Shown piece after piece: positions 37,156 through 45,978 of a stretch of 64,000 nucleotides of DNA; position 1 is the first letter of the stretch; each line of letters starts with the position of its first letter. Both the position numbers and the translations under genes were made by a program. The DNA is from Duganella sp. CF402 (lineage in GTDB: Bacteria; Pseudomonadota; Gammaproteobacteria; Burkholderiales; Burkholderiaceae_D), in NCBI RefSeq assembly GCF_900109645.1, contig NZ_FOBG01000001.1, positions 620,001 to 684,000 on the forward strand, given 5' to 3'. The notes under the pieces are model-generated. The model was not told where the DNA came from and searched no databases. It saw only the letters and a list, made by a program, of their open reading frames with translations.

Positions 37156-37773
37156 ATGACCGTTTTAACCGGCGTCCAGGCACCATTTGAATTGACTCAG
37201 TACGCCATCGCGATCAAGCAGCAGGGGATCGATTTTGTGATTCGGCACTACAGCCACCAGTCCGGCAAGAGCCTGTCGCTGGCCGAGGCGCGCGCGCTGA
37301 CCGACGCCGGGTTGCAGATCGGCGTGCTGTGGGAGGGGCCGGACATGCAGCTTGGCTACTACAGCCGGGCCCAGGGCTGCGCCGATGGCGCGGCGGCTTA
37401 CCTGATGGCGCAGTCGGTGATCGCCCAGCCTTCCGGCTCGGTGATTTACTTTGCCGTGCCGGATGCGGCCGCGCCGGACGGCGCAGCCGTCCGCTACTTC
37501 GCGGGCGTCAACCAGGCCTTCGGCGCCGCCGCGCCGGGCGAGCGGCAGTATCAGGTCGGTGTCTACGGTTCGGCCGCCATTTGCGAGGCGATGCTGGCGC
37601 ACGGGCTGGCCACGCTAAGCTGGCTGGGCGAAGACGGCGAGCAGGCCTACGACGGCTACAGCCTGCGCCAGCGGCGCGGCGCAGTGCTGCCGGTGGACGA
37701 CGGACAGCGCATCAGCGTGGGGATGTTGTGCAATAGTCCGGGGCGTCCGGCCGGCCTGTTCCGGGTGCTGTGA
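37156..37773 (+). CDS. DUF1906 (Rv2525c-like, glycoside-hydrolase-like) protein
   Basis: Protein of 205 residues resembling DUF1906, a TIM-barrel fold related to glycoside hydrolases and lysozyme-like families: FVIRHYSHQSGKSLSLAEAR, GLQIGVLWEGPDMQLGYYS, and YQVGVYGSAAICEAML. No signal peptide is visible, unlike Rv2525c. Possibly acts on cell wall or as a secreted effector by another route. Divergent from the STAND regulator with 149 bp between, and followed 2 bp later by a small gene. Confidence 0.75.
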   Translation: MTVLTGVQAPFELTQYAIAIKQQGIDFVIRHYSHQSGKSLSLAEARALTDAGLQIGVLWEGPDMQLGYYSRAQGCADGAAAYLMAQSVIAQPSGSVIYFAVPDAAAPDGAAVRYFAGVNQAFGAAAPGERQYQVGVYGSAAICEAMLAHGLATLSWLGEDGEQAYDGYSLRQRRGAVLPVDDGQRISVGMLCNSPGRPAGLFRVL

Positions 37774-37775
37774 CG

Positions 37776-38063
37776 ATGAATATCTGCTTTACCGAGACGC
37801 CGTCGCGCAAGACGGTCAAGCCGTCACGCACGGTTTTCCTGAACAATACGGGGCACGATCTGACCCTCCACTTTGTCACCGCGCCGGATCTGCAACTGGC
37901 CGCGTACACCATCAGCCCCGGCGTCAGCGCGGCGATAGACCGCATCCGGCTGGGGCCGACGGAGTATTTTTCCTGCCACAGCCAGAACGTCGCCATCCCC
38001 GGCGATTGCACGGCGGTGCTGACCATCGCCAACAGCGTGCTGACCATGAGCATTTCAGGTTGA
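37776..38063 (+). CDS. Small beta-sandwich-like protein of unknown function
   Basis: Protein of 95 residues, predicted mostly beta (TVFLNNTGHDLTLHFVTAP, STVLTMSISG-like end). Three Cys residues. It starts 2 nt after the DUF1906 stop, so the two are co-translated. No signal peptide and no recognised domain. Confidence 0.6.
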   Translation: MNICFTETPSRKTVKPSRTVFLNNTGHDLTLHFVTAPDLQLAAYTISPGVSAAIDRIRLGPTEYFSCHSQNVAIPGDCTAVLTIANSVLTMSISG

Positions 38064-38084
38064 TGTTCTGCTATCATCCGGCCC

Positions 38085-39239
38085 ATGAATCCCACGCTCA
38101 CCGGCCGCAACTACGGCCTCGACACCTTGCGGGCGCTGGCCATTGTGCTGGTGTTTACCAACCACTACATGATCTTCGTCAGCGGCGGGCCGACGTTTGG
38201 CTGGGTGAGCGAGATCGGCTGGGCCGGCGTCGACCTGTTCTTCGCGCTGAGCGGCTATTTGATCGGCAATCAGATCTTGACTGGCATCCGCAAGGAGCAG
38301 GCGGGCACAGGGCGCTTCTCGCTGGCGCGGTTTTATGCGCGCCGCCTGCTGCGCACTTTGCCGAACTTTTACGTGGTGCTGGCGCTGTATGCCTTGTGGC
38401 CGGCCATGCGCGGCACCAGTTCGATGCCGCCGCTGTGGCAGTTCCTGACCTTTACACAGAATGTCGACCTCAAGCCGGGGACGGCGTTTTCGCACGCATG
38501 GTCGCTGTGCGTGGAAGAGCAGTTCTACTTCCTGCTGCCGGCGCTGGCCTTGCTGATTGCGATGCTGCGCAAGTCGCTGGTGTGGGCTTGGGCGGCGGTA
38601 TTAGCCGCACTGGTCGCGGGCATGGTCACCCGCAGCACCCTCTGGAGCGGGCTGACCGAGGCGGAACTGGGCAACGGGATTTACTACACGAAGATCTATT
38701 ACGCCTCGTGGTGCCGTTTCGATGAACTGGTATGCGGTGTAGCGGTGGCGCTGCTGAAGAATTATCACGCTGGCGCCTGGACGCGCGTGACTTCGTTCGG
38801 CAACTGGACACTGGCGGCCGGCGCTGCTTTGCTGGCGCTGAGCTGGAACCTGCTGCTGGAAGATCACTACGGCTACGCGATGACAGTCTACGGCTATCCG
38901 CTGCTGGGCCTGAGCTACAGCCTGCTGCTGGTGGCGGCGCTGAGTTCTGGCTCGCTGCTGCAGCGCTGGCGCGTGCCGGGTGCGGCCAGCCTGGCATTGT
39001 GGTCCTACGCCATCTACCTGACCCACAAGCAGTTGTGCGTGCTGCTGCGCGCGCCGTTGCTGGAGCAGGGCTGGGGGCCGGAAAGCTGGCAGGCGCTGGT
39101 CATCATGAGCGCGGCCAGCGCCTTGGTGGGCTGGCTGCTGTACTGGCTGGTCGAGACGCCGTTCATGAAACTGCGCGACCGCTACGTGCCATCCAACTTT
39201 GCTAGTTCATCTCAATCACATCGAACGGTGACTGCGTAG
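38085..39239 (+). CDS. Acyltransferase 3 (OafA/YrhL-like) membrane protein
   Basis: Integral membrane acyltransferase of 384 residues with about ten helices. The family start GLDTLRALAIVLVFTNHYMI contains the catalytic-type His (NH), followed by WAGVDLFFALSGYLIG and SLARFYARRLLRTLP with the conserved Arg residues. Such enzymes O-acylate surface polysaccharides or periplasmic glycans. No glycan operon is adjacent, so substrate is open. The 3' end overlaps the convergent gene by 38 bp. Confidence 0.9.
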   Translation: MNPTLTGRNYGLDTLRALAIVLVFTNHYMIFVSGGPTFGWVSEIGWAGVDLFFALSGYLIGNQILTGIRKEQAGTGRFSLARFYARRLLRTLPNFYVVLALYALWPAMRGTSSMPPLWQFLTFTQNVDLKPGTAFSHAWSLCVEEQFYFLLPALALLIAMLRKSLVWAWAAVLAALVAGMVTRSTLWSGLTEAELGNGIYYTKIYYASWCRFDELVCGVAVALLKNYHAGAWTRVTSFGNWTLAAGAALLALSWNLLLEDHYGYAMTVYGYPLLGLSYSLLLVAALSSGSLLQRWRVPGAASLALWSYAIYLTHKQLCVLLRAPLLEQGWGPESWQALVIMSAASALVGWLLYWLVETPFMKLRDRYVPSNFASSSQSHRTVTA

Positions 39240-39666
39240 AGCCGAGGAAGGCCATCACCGCGCGGGCGCGATCGCCGGGATCGTGGTCGCGGGTGGAGTC
39301 CACCACGCTGCGCAGGCCGGGGATGATCTCGCTGATGTGCGGGCTTGCGTAGGCTTGTACCAGCAGCACCGCCAGCTCGGTGGCGCGGCCGCGATTATTG
39401 CGCATGCGTTCTTCCAGCACTGCCAACAGCGCGCGCTGCATGCGCGGCGTCGGGTTGACGATATAGCCGAACACCAGCGGCGTATTGCTGATCGCATCGC
39501 ACAAACGGCGCTCAATATCATCCGGCTTCACATCGGAAGCAATATCGAAATACGCGCCATTCCAGCGCGTGCGTTCATACGGGTGACCTGGCGGGAAAGA
39601 GTCCGCCGTCTCAAAGCCAAGAATGTGGCTCAGGCGGCGCAGCCATTTAAGTAGAGTTTCCATCAT
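39202..39666 (-). CDS. Hypothetical protein
   Basis: Protein of 154 residues, cytoplasmic and mostly helical (RMQRALLAVLEERMRNN, ATELAVLLVQAYASPHISEI). No signal peptide or membrane helix, no recognised family. Starts with two consecutive Met codons. Its end overlaps the acyltransferase end by 38 bp; coding potential looks real because the frame keeps normal codon bias outside the overlap. Confidence 0.6.
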   Translation of the reverse strand: MMETLLKWLRRLSHILGFETADSFPPGHPYERTRWNGAYFDIASDVKPDDIERRLCDAISNTPLVFGYIVNPTPRMQRALLAVLEERMRNNRGRATELAVLLVQAYASPHISEIIPGLRSVVDSTRDHDPGDRARAVMAFLGSTQSPFDVIEMN

Positions 39667-39812
39667 CCCGGCATTTTATCCTCAGATTCGTGAGATCGCT
39701 CAATCGACCCTCGGCTTACTCTGGATATGCTTCCTGAACCGCTGCTGTTTAATTTTCAGCTGCGTAAGCAGGTTCGCGGTTTGCTGGCGGAGCGCGAGCG
39801 TAAGACTGCGCG

Positions 39813-39840
39813 AAAAAAAGGGCCGGGGGTAGCCCGGCCC
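39813..39840 (-). terminator. Rho-independent terminator after pirin gene
   Basis: Minus-strand stem GGGCCGGG/CCCGGCCC of 8 bp with a 5-nt loop, followed by seven T residues, 67 bp after the pirin stop. Textbook terminator for the azoR-pirin operon. Confidence 0.85.
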
Positions 39841-39906
39841 AAGTAGGGAGAGTGTATTCGGCAGCCGCAGGCGCGGGCGGTCCCCGCCTGCTGGCTGTTG
39901 TAACTT

Positions 39907-40776
39907 TTACGCCTGGGCTTCTTCGCCCAGTTTGCCGGCGCGGAAATCTTCCACGGCAGCGAAGATTTCGGCTTGGGTATTCATCACGAACGGTCCGTAT
40001 TGCGCGATCGGCTCGTTCAGCGGCTGGCCGGCGATCAGGATGAAGCGGCTGGCCTCATCGGTGCTGACGATCACCCCATCTGAACCCTTGGTGTTGGCCA
40101 GAATCGCCATGCGGCCCGTCGCCACTGCCTTGCCGTCCACATTCACCGATCCACGATAGGTAAAGATGAAGGCGTTGTGACCTTCCGGCAGCACCTGGCT
40201 GAAGCTGGCGCCAGCTGGCAGGTGCACGTCGAGGTACAGCGGTTCGGTGACTTCGCGCTGCACCGCGCCGTCCACGCCGTGGCTGCGGCCTGCAATGACC
40301 TTCACCTTCGCGCCTTCGGCGGTTTCGAACACTGGCACGTCGGCGCCGTTGAAGTCGCGGTACCACGGGTCACGCAGCTTGTCCTTGGCCGGCAGGTTGA
40401 GCCACAGCTGGAAGCCTTCCATCACGCCGTCTTCCTGCTCCGGCATTTCGGAGTGGATCACGCCACGGCCGGCGGTCATCCACTGCACGCCGCCGTTGGT
40501 CAGCAGGCCTTCGTTGCCGGCGCTGTCTTTGTGGCGCATGCGGCCTTCGATCATGTAGGTCACCGTCTCGAAACCGCGATGCGGGTGGCTAGGGAAACCG
40601 GCGATGTAATCGTTGGCCTGATCGCTGCCGAAGTTATCCAGCATCAGGAACGGGTCGAGGCGGCGTTGCAGCGTCTGGGTCAGGACACGGTTGATCTTCA
40701 CGCCCGCGCCGTCCATGACGGCCTGGCCGGTGATGATGCGCTCCACGCTGCGTGCGGTGTTTACTTGATCGGTCAT
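39907..40776 (-). CDS. Pirin family protein
   Basis: Bicupin protein of 289 residues. The N-terminal cupin holds the metal ligands in SHPHRGFETVTY and RGVIHSEMPEQ. Bacterial pirins can be quercetin 2,3-dioxygenase-like or redox-sensing regulators; this cannot be decided here. It lies 14 bp after an FMN azoreductase gene on the same strand and shares its promoter, suggesting a quinone or flavonoid response under LysR control. Confidence 0.92.
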   Translation of the reverse strand: MTDQVNTARSVERIITGQAVMDGAGVKINRVLTQTLQRRLDPFLMLDNFGSDQANDYIAGFPSHPHRGFETVTYMIEGRMRHKDSAGNEGLLTNGGVQWMTAGRGVIHSEMPEQEDGVMEGFQLWLNLPAKDKLRDPWYRDFNGADVPVFETAEGAKVKVIAGRSHGVDGAVQREVTEPLYLDVHLPAGASFSQVLPEGHNAFIFTYRGSVNVDGKAVATGRMAILANTKGSDGVIVSTDEASRFILIAGQPLNEPIAQYGPFVMNTQAEIFAAVEDFRAGKLGEEAQA

Positions 40777-40790
40777 GTCCTTCTCCTTTT

Positions 40791-41390
40791 TTAAACCAGA
40801 ATGGAGTTGATTTCTGCTTCTGCCTCGGCTTGCGCTTTGGCTACTGCTTCCGGACCCATGCCCAGGCCTTCGGCGAATACGTACTGCACATCGGTCAGGC
40901 CGACAAAGCCCAGGAAAGTCTTGATGTGCGCCAGTTGGGTGTCGCTGGGGCCGTCGCGGTGGATGCCGCCACGCGACAGGGTTACGTAGACTTTTTTGCC
41001 GGTCAGCAGGCCGACCGGGCCGGTTGGGCCGTACTTGAAGGTCACACCGGCGCGGGCAATCGCGTCGAACCAGGTTTTCAGCTGGGCGGTGATACCGAAG
41101 TTGTAGGTCGGCGCGCCGATCACGATCACGTCGGCCGCTTGCACTTGGGCGATCAGGGCGTCGTCCAGTGCCACGCGGGCAGCTTGTTCGGCGCTGCGCT
41201 GGTCAGCCGGGGTGAACAGGGCCTGCAGGGCAGGCTCGTCCAGCACCGGGTGTGGATCAGCGGCCAGGTCGCGGCGGGTTACTTGGGCGCCGGCGTTGGC
41301 GGCGGTGATTTTGGCGACCAGTGCATCAGCCAGACGGGTCGATTCGGAACCGGTGCTACGGGCGCTGGAATTGATTTGCAGGATGTTCAT
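40791..41390 (-). CDS. azoR: FMN-dependent NADH-azoreductase
   Basis: Flavodoxin-fold quinone/azo reductase of 199 residues. Phosphate-binding [19 protein letters not shown] near the N-terminus and [18 protein letters not shown] for FMN are diagnostic of AzoR. AAGGAG ribosome site 7 nt before ATG 41390. First gene of an operon with pirin, divergent from a LysR regulator with an inverted repeat in the shared promoter. Confidence 0.94.
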   Translation of the reverse strand: MNILQINSSARSTGSESTRLADALVAKITAANAGAQVTRRDLAADPHPVLDEPALQALFTPADQRSAEQAARVALDDALIAQVQAADVIVIGAPTYNFGITAQLKTWFDAIARAGVTFKYGPTGPVGLLTGKKVYVTLSRGGIHRDGPSDTQLAHIKTFLGFVGLTDVQYVFAEGLGMGPEAVAKAQAEAEAEINSILV

Positions 41391-41440
41391 GGTGTTACTC
41401 CTTGTGTTTGGTTGAGTGCTGCGTCGATGGAGTAACTTTA

Positions 41441-41457
41441 ATCGTTTCAAATACGAT
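41441..41457. promoter_or_regulatory. LysR-type binding site between azoR and lysR gene
   Basis: ATCGT-N7-ACGAT has the T-N11-A form of LysR boxes and lies in the 117-bp divergent promoter region, the usual place for the site that controls both directions. Confidence 0.6.
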
Positions 41458-41507
41458 GCGGAAGCCGTTAAAATGGATAACATTAATCCACTGATGGAAC
41501 AATCAAT

Positions 41508-42416
41508 ATGGAAATCGATCCCGGCGACCTGCTTTTGTTTGCCCGCATCGTCGAATGCGGCAGTTTCAGCCTGGCGGCGGAGCGGGTGCAACTGCCCAAG
41601 TCCACCGTCTCACGGCGCATCACGCTACTGGAAGGCAAACTCGGTGAACGCCTGCTCCAGCGCACCACGCGCAAGCTGGTGCTGACCGAATTCGGCGCCA
41701 GCCTGCTGGAGCATGCGCGCAAGGTGGCCGACGAGACCGAGGCGGCCGGGGCGCTGGCCCAGCACCGGCAGGGTGCGCCGAGCGGTTTATTAAGGGTATC
41801 GATGCCGGCCGACTTCGCCAACGTGGCGATGAGCGAGGTGCTGGCGCAGTTCATGGACCGTTATCCGGCCATTTCGCTGGAGCTGGACTTATCGCCGCGC
41901 AGGGTGGATCTGGTGGCGGAAGGCTACGATCTGGCAATCCGCATGGGCAATTTGCCGGACGACGCCACGCTGGCGGCGCGGCGCATCACCTTCAGTTCGC
42001 TGGCGCTGTATGCCTCGCCCAAGTACACCAACTTCCGTGGCTTGCCCGAGCATCCGGATGATTTGTTCAAGCATGATCTGCTGAGCTTGCCTCCGCGCCT
42101 GAATGGCTTGATCCGCTGGCATCTGCTGCGCGGGAAAACGTCGTGGGAGCGCGAGCTGCCGGTGCGGCTGCTGGCCAATTCGCCGGAACTGCTGGTGCGC
42201 ATGGCGGCCACCGGCATCGGCATCGGCGCGTCGACCGAGGCGATTGCGCGGCCTTATGTGCAAACGGGGGAGTTGGTGCGGGTGCTGCCCGAGTGGGGCT
42301 TCCCGCAGGTGACGGGTTGGGCGGTGTTCCCGGGACGGCGGCTGATGCCGGCCAAGACCCGGGTCTTCATCGATATGCTGGAAGCGGCCTTTGCGGGCCA
42401 GGATGGACTTACTTGA
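41508..42416 (+). CDS. LysR family transcriptional regulator (azoR-linked)
   Basis: Regulator of 302 residues. N-terminal helix-turn-helix ([20 protein letters not shown]) and the [13 protein letters not shown] segment are typical of the CrgA/YafC-like LysR group. The effector domain covers about 90-300. Divergent from azoR-pirin, so it most likely controls that operon in response to quinones or related electrophiles. Its 3' end overlaps psd by 8 bp. Confidence 0.92.
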   Translation: MEIDPGDLLLFARIVECGSFSLAAERVQLPKSTVSRRITLLEGKLGERLLQRTTRKLVLTEFGASLLEHARKVADETEAAGALAQHRQGAPSGLLRVSMPADFANVAMSEVLAQFMDRYPAISLELDLSPRRVDLVAEGYDLAIRMGNLPDDATLAARRITFSSLALYASPKYTNFRGLPEHPDDLFKHDLLSLPPRLNGLIRWHLLRGKTSWERELPVRLLANSPELLVRMAATGIGIGASTEAIARPYVQTGELVRVLPEWGFPQVTGWAVFPGRRLMPAKTRVFIDMLEAAFAGQDGLT

Positions 42417-43254
42417 GCTGTGCCATTTCCTCGCCCAGCTGCACCGGACCGGCAGGCTGCCAGGCCGGGTTGAACTTCAGCACATCCTTCTGGAACAGCA
42501 TCACCACGGTGGAACCGAGCAGGAAGCGGCCCAGTTCATCGCCTTTTTTCAGCACGATGTTTTGGTCGTCGTATTTCCATTCGGTGACTTGCGCCAGGCG
42601 CGGCGGGTTGACCACGCCGTGCCATACGGTGGCCATGCTGCCGACGATGGTGGCGCCGACCAGCGTCATCACGAACGGGCCGTGGGCGGTGTCGAACACG
42701 CACACCACGCGCTCGTTGCGGGCGAACAGACCGGGAATGCCGCGCGCGGTGGTCGGGTTGACCGAGAACAGCTCGCCTGGCACGTAAATCATGCGCGTCA
42801 GCTTGCCGTCGATCGGCATGTGGATGCGGTGGTAGTCGCGCGGGCTAAGGTAGAGGTTGGCGAAGCTGCCGTGCTGGAATTGCGCGGCCAGTTGGGCGTC
42901 GCCGCCGACCAGCGCGGTGGTGCTGAATTTGTGGCCCTTGGCCTGGAAAATCTGGTCGTCTTCAATGTTGCCGAACTGGCTGATGCGGCCGTCGACCGGG
43001 CAGATGTAGGCGGCGTCGGCCAGCGGGCGGGCGTCGGGGCGCAGGGCGCGGGTGAAGAACTCGTTAAAGGTCTTGTAATTGGCGATATTCGGATCGAGCG
43101 CCTCGTCCATATTGACGTTGTAGCGGCCGACGAACCAGCGGATCAAGCCAGTCGTATATTTACCGGCCTTGGCGCCGGCGACACGGCCGGCGAAATTGGT
43201 CAGCGCGCTCTTCGGGAGCAAATATTGCGGCAAAACGGCAAGACGATCGGACAC
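42409..43254 (-). CDS. psd: Phosphatidylserine decarboxylase
   Basis: Inner-membrane pyruvoyl enzyme that makes phosphatidylethanolamine. About 281 residues. The self-cleavage motif LGST is present near the C-terminus (GRFLLGSTVVM), giving the pyruvoyl Ser, and YLSPRDYHRIHMPIDG holds the catalytic His pair. I prefer the GTG at 43254 (SDRLAVLPQYLLPK start, common in relatives) to a TTG at 43272. A long hairpin repeat lies just upstream. Confidence 0.95.
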   Translation of the reverse strand: MSDRLAVLPQYLLPKSALTNFAGRVAGAKAGKYTTGLIRWFVGRYNVNMDEALDPNIANYKTFNEFFTRALRPDARPLADAAYICPVDGRISQFGNIEDDQIFQAKGHKFSTTALVGGDAQLAAQFQHGSFANLYLSPRDYHRIHMPIDGKLTRMIYVPGELFSVNPTTARGIPGLFARNERVVCVFDTAHGPFVMTLVGATIVGSMATVWHGVVNPPRLAQVTEWKYDDQNIVLKKGDELGRFLLGSTVVMLFQKDVLKFNPAWQPAGPVQLGEEMAQLK

Positions 43255-43295
43255 GATAGCAAATCCATACAAATTAGCGATCGCGCATTATAGCG

Positions 43296-43369
43296 CCCGA
43301 CTCCGGGGTCAGGTCCCCCATTTCAGCATGAGCTTGTGTAGAAATGGGGGACCTGACCCCGGAGTTGGG
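43296..43369. repeat. Long perfect hairpin, REP/MITE-like element
   Basis: Arms 43300-43324 and 43341-43365 are perfect 25-bp inverted repeats (ACTCCGGGGTCAGGTCCCCC begins the left arm) separated by 16 nt. Pairing extends four more bases through a G-T. It lies between the divergent psd and TonB-receptor genes. The core CCGGGGTCAGG recurs at 50877-50887. It looks like a mobile palindromic repeat common in intergenic DNA of this bacterial group. Confidence 0.8.
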
Positions 43370-43413
43370 GCATAATTGCTAAATTAACTCATCCTACAAC
43401 TTGCCAAATACGT

Positions 43414-45615
43414 ATGACGCCGATTCGTGTGATGCCTGTCGCTGTGCTTTCCGTTTGTGTAGCCGCCGGGACGGCGCGTGCCGAGGTGGAGAAGCCCAAG
43501 CAGGAGGAAATGCAGCAGGTGGAGATCAAGGGCTCCGCCGCCAAATATGATGCGCGCCGCGATGATACCGCTAGCAAGACCGTGGTCAACGCCGAGGAAA
43601 TCCAGAAATATGGCGATACCTCGGTCAACGACGTGCTCAAGCGCCTGCCCGGGATTACCATCGGCGGCGCGGCCGGTCGCGGCGGCGGCGAGATCCGCAT
43701 GCGCGGCCTCGGCGCCGGCTACACCCAGATCCTGATCAACGGCGAACGCGCCCCGGCCGGTTTCTCCATCGACAGCCTGGCCCCGGATGTGATCGAGCGC
43801 ATCGAAGTGCTGCGCGCCGCCAGCGCGGAGTTCAGCACCCAGTCCATCGCCGGCACCATCAATATCGTGCTGAAGAAGTCGCTCAAGCCGGCCCAGCGCG
43901 AGCTGAAAGTCAGCTACGCCACGGGCAGCAAGGGCACCACGCCCAGCGCCAGCCTGCAGATGTCGGACAAGGACGGCAGCATCTCGTATTCCTTCGGCGC
44001 CAACGCATGGCACTTCGAGTACGACCGCATGACGCCAACCTGGGAAAACGGCACCAACGCCGAGGGTACGCCGAACCTGTCGCGCGCCTCGACCTGGGAT
44101 GACCACGGCCACGGCGACGGTTTCAATCTCTCGCCGCGCATCAACTGGCTGCTGGACAACGGCGACACGCTCACCTCGCAAACCTTCTTCAACTGGAACC
44201 GCTTCGCCAGCAGCAGCCACGGCCGTACCCAAACCGAATTCGGCGCCGCGCCCGACTACGACCGCACCGACAACACCTACAGCAACCACAACGCCTTCGG
44301 CCGCACCGACCTGAACTGGGTGCACAAGCTGGGCGATGGCGCCAAGCTGGATCTCAAGGCCGCCGTCAGCGAAGCGCGCAACAGCGCCGATTCGCTGCAA
44401 CTGGCGGGCAGCCGTGGCTTGCCGCCCAACTTGTACCGTACCGTGACCTCGGCCAGCAGCGAGCAGGGTTTCAGTACGCAAGGCAAATTCTCGACCCCAT
44501 ACGCCTTCAGCAAAGCGGCCGAGGGCGAGCCGGAAGCCACCGAGCATGCGTTGTCAATGGGCTGGGACGCCGGGGTGACCCAGCGCGATGACGTGCGCGT
44601 CCAGCACGACGCCGATTTGCCGGGCAGCTCGCCGATGAACAGCGACGAGGGCTTCAGCGCCAAGGTCACGCGGCTGGCGCTGTACGGCCAGGACGAGTGG
44701 AACATCACGCCGCGCTGGTCGATCTACACCGGCCTGCGCTGGGAAGGCCTGGACACCCGCGCCGACGGCGGCAGCATCGACGCTGTGCAAAACCGCTCCA
44801 GCGTGTTCAGCCCGCTGATGCAGACGCTGTTCAAGCTGCCGAACAAGAAGGATCAGCTGCGCCTGGCGCTGACCCGTACCTACAAGGCGCCATCGACCGC
44901 CGCCCTGATTCCGCGCAAATTCACCTCGATCAATAACAGTCCGACCGATCCCGACCGTCGAGGCAATCCCAACCTGAAGCCCGAGCTGGCGCTGGGGCTG
45001 GATGCGTCGTTCGAGCATTACTGGGGCGACGGCGGCCTGTTGAGCGCCAGCGCGTCGGTGCGCCGGATCGAGAATTACACGCACCAGGGCCTGCTCTACG
45101 AAGACCAGCGCTGGTTCTCGACCGCCATCAACGATGGCCGCGCCGAAACCCGGGGCATCGAACTGGAAGCCAAGTTCCCGGCCCGCGCCATCATCGACCA
45201 TGCACCGAACCTTGACCTGCGTGCCAGCATCAGCCGCAACTGGTCGCGCGTCGACAGCGTGCCCGGCCCGGACAACCGCCTCGACCAGCAAGTGCCGCTG
45301 AGCGCCACCCTCGGCATCGACTACAAAACGCCCGACGGCCAGATGAGCACCGGCAGCAATTTCAGCTTCCGCAACGGCGGCCTGGCGCGCCTGAGCGGCA
45401 CGCAGGGCGGCTACACCTCGGTGCGCCGCGACCTCGACGTCTACGCGCTGTGGAAGCTCGATCCGCAAAACAACCTGCGGGTGGCGGTATCCAACCTGTT
45501 GGCCCAGGACTACACCACTGAAAGCCTGTACAACGACGCCAACGGCTCGCTCAACCGCACCACTGTGGCGGGCGGCGAAGCCCAGCTGCGGGTAACGGTA
45601 GAGACACGCTTCTGA
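43414..45615 (+). CDS. TonB-dependent outer-membrane receptor
   Basis: Outer-membrane transporter of 733 residues with signal peptide (MTPIRVMPVAVLSVCVAAGT). A TonB-box-like stretch (MQQVEIKGS) is followed by a plug (VNDVLKRLPGITIGG, RMRGLGAGYTQILINGERAP) and a 22-strand barrel ending in Phe (TVETRF). No regulator or siderophore gene is adjacent, and no extra N-terminal signalling domain is present. Substrate unknown; iron chelates or other large nutrients are typical. Confidence 0.94.
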   Translation: MTPIRVMPVAVLSVCVAAGTARAEVEKPKQEEMQQVEIKGSAAKYDARRDDTASKTVVNAEEIQKYGDTSVNDVLKRLPGITIGGAAGRGGGEIRMRGLGAGYTQILINGERAPAGFSIDSLAPDVIERIEVLRAASAEFSTQSIAGTINIVLKKSLKPAQRELKVSYATGSKGTTPSASLQMSDKDGSISYSFGANAWHFEYDRMTPTWENGTNAEGTPNLSRASTWDDHGHGDGFNLSPRINWLLDNGDTLTSQTFFNWNRFASSSHGRTQTEFGAAPDYDRTDNTYSNHNAFGRTDLNWVHKLGDGAKLDLKAAVSEARNSADSLQLAGSRGLPPNLYRTVTSASSEQGFSTQGKFSTPYAFSKAAEGEPEATEHALSMGWDAGVTQRDDVRVQHDADLPGSSPMNSDEGFSAKVTRLALYGQDEWNITPRWSIYTGLRWEGLDTRADGGSIDAVQNRSSVFSPLMQTLFKLPNKKDQLRLALTRTYKAPSTAALIPRKFTSINNSPTDPDRRGNPNLKPELALGLDASFEHYWGDGGLLSASASVRRIENYTHQGLLYEDQRWFSTAINDGRAETRGIELEAKFPARAIIDHAPNLDLRASISRNWSRVDSVPGPDNRLDQQVPLSATLGIDYKTPDGQMSTGSNFSFRNGGLARLSGTQGGYTSVRRDLDVYALWKLDPQNNLRVAVSNLLAQDYTTESLYNDANGSLNRTTVAGGEAQLRVTVETRF

Positions 45616-45633
45616 GGGTGGTATCATGCTCTG

Positions 45634-45978
45634 GTGAAAACACCGGACGCCACCGATAATTTTCAGACCGACGACGCCAGCCTGCGCCTGGCGCTGGCCG
45701 AGGTGCGCGATTTGCAGCGCACCGTGGCGGCCTTGCGCTCCGAACTGGAACGGGCGCACAGCGAGCGCCAGCGGCAGGTGCAGGACGCCGTCTCGGCCGC
45801 GCAGGGCGATATCCTGCAACTGCGCGACACTATCGTGGCGCTGCGCACCAGTCTTGAGAAAGCGGCACAGGAGCGCATCGACGCGACGCAAGCCGCCTCC
45901 GCCGCCCACCATGCCGAAATCGCCCAGCTGCACGACACCATCCGCGCGATGCGCGACGCGCTGGAGGCCAAGGCATGA
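45634..45978 (+). CDS. Coiled-coil protein upstream of adenylate cyclase
   Basis: Protein of 114 residues starting with GTG, almost entirely heptad coiled coil (LAEVRDLQRTVAALRSELER, ILQLRDTIVALRTSLEKA with an internal repeat QLHDTIRAMRDALEA). The stop overlaps the cyclase ATG (ATGA), implying coupled synthesis and possibly a physical partner of the cyclase. No known family. Confidence 0.7.
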   Translation: MKTPDATDNFQTDDASLRLALAEVRDLQRTVAALRSELERAHSERQRQVQDAVSAAQGDILQLRDTIVALRTSLEKAAQERIDATQAASAAHHAEIAQLHDTIRAMRDALEAKA

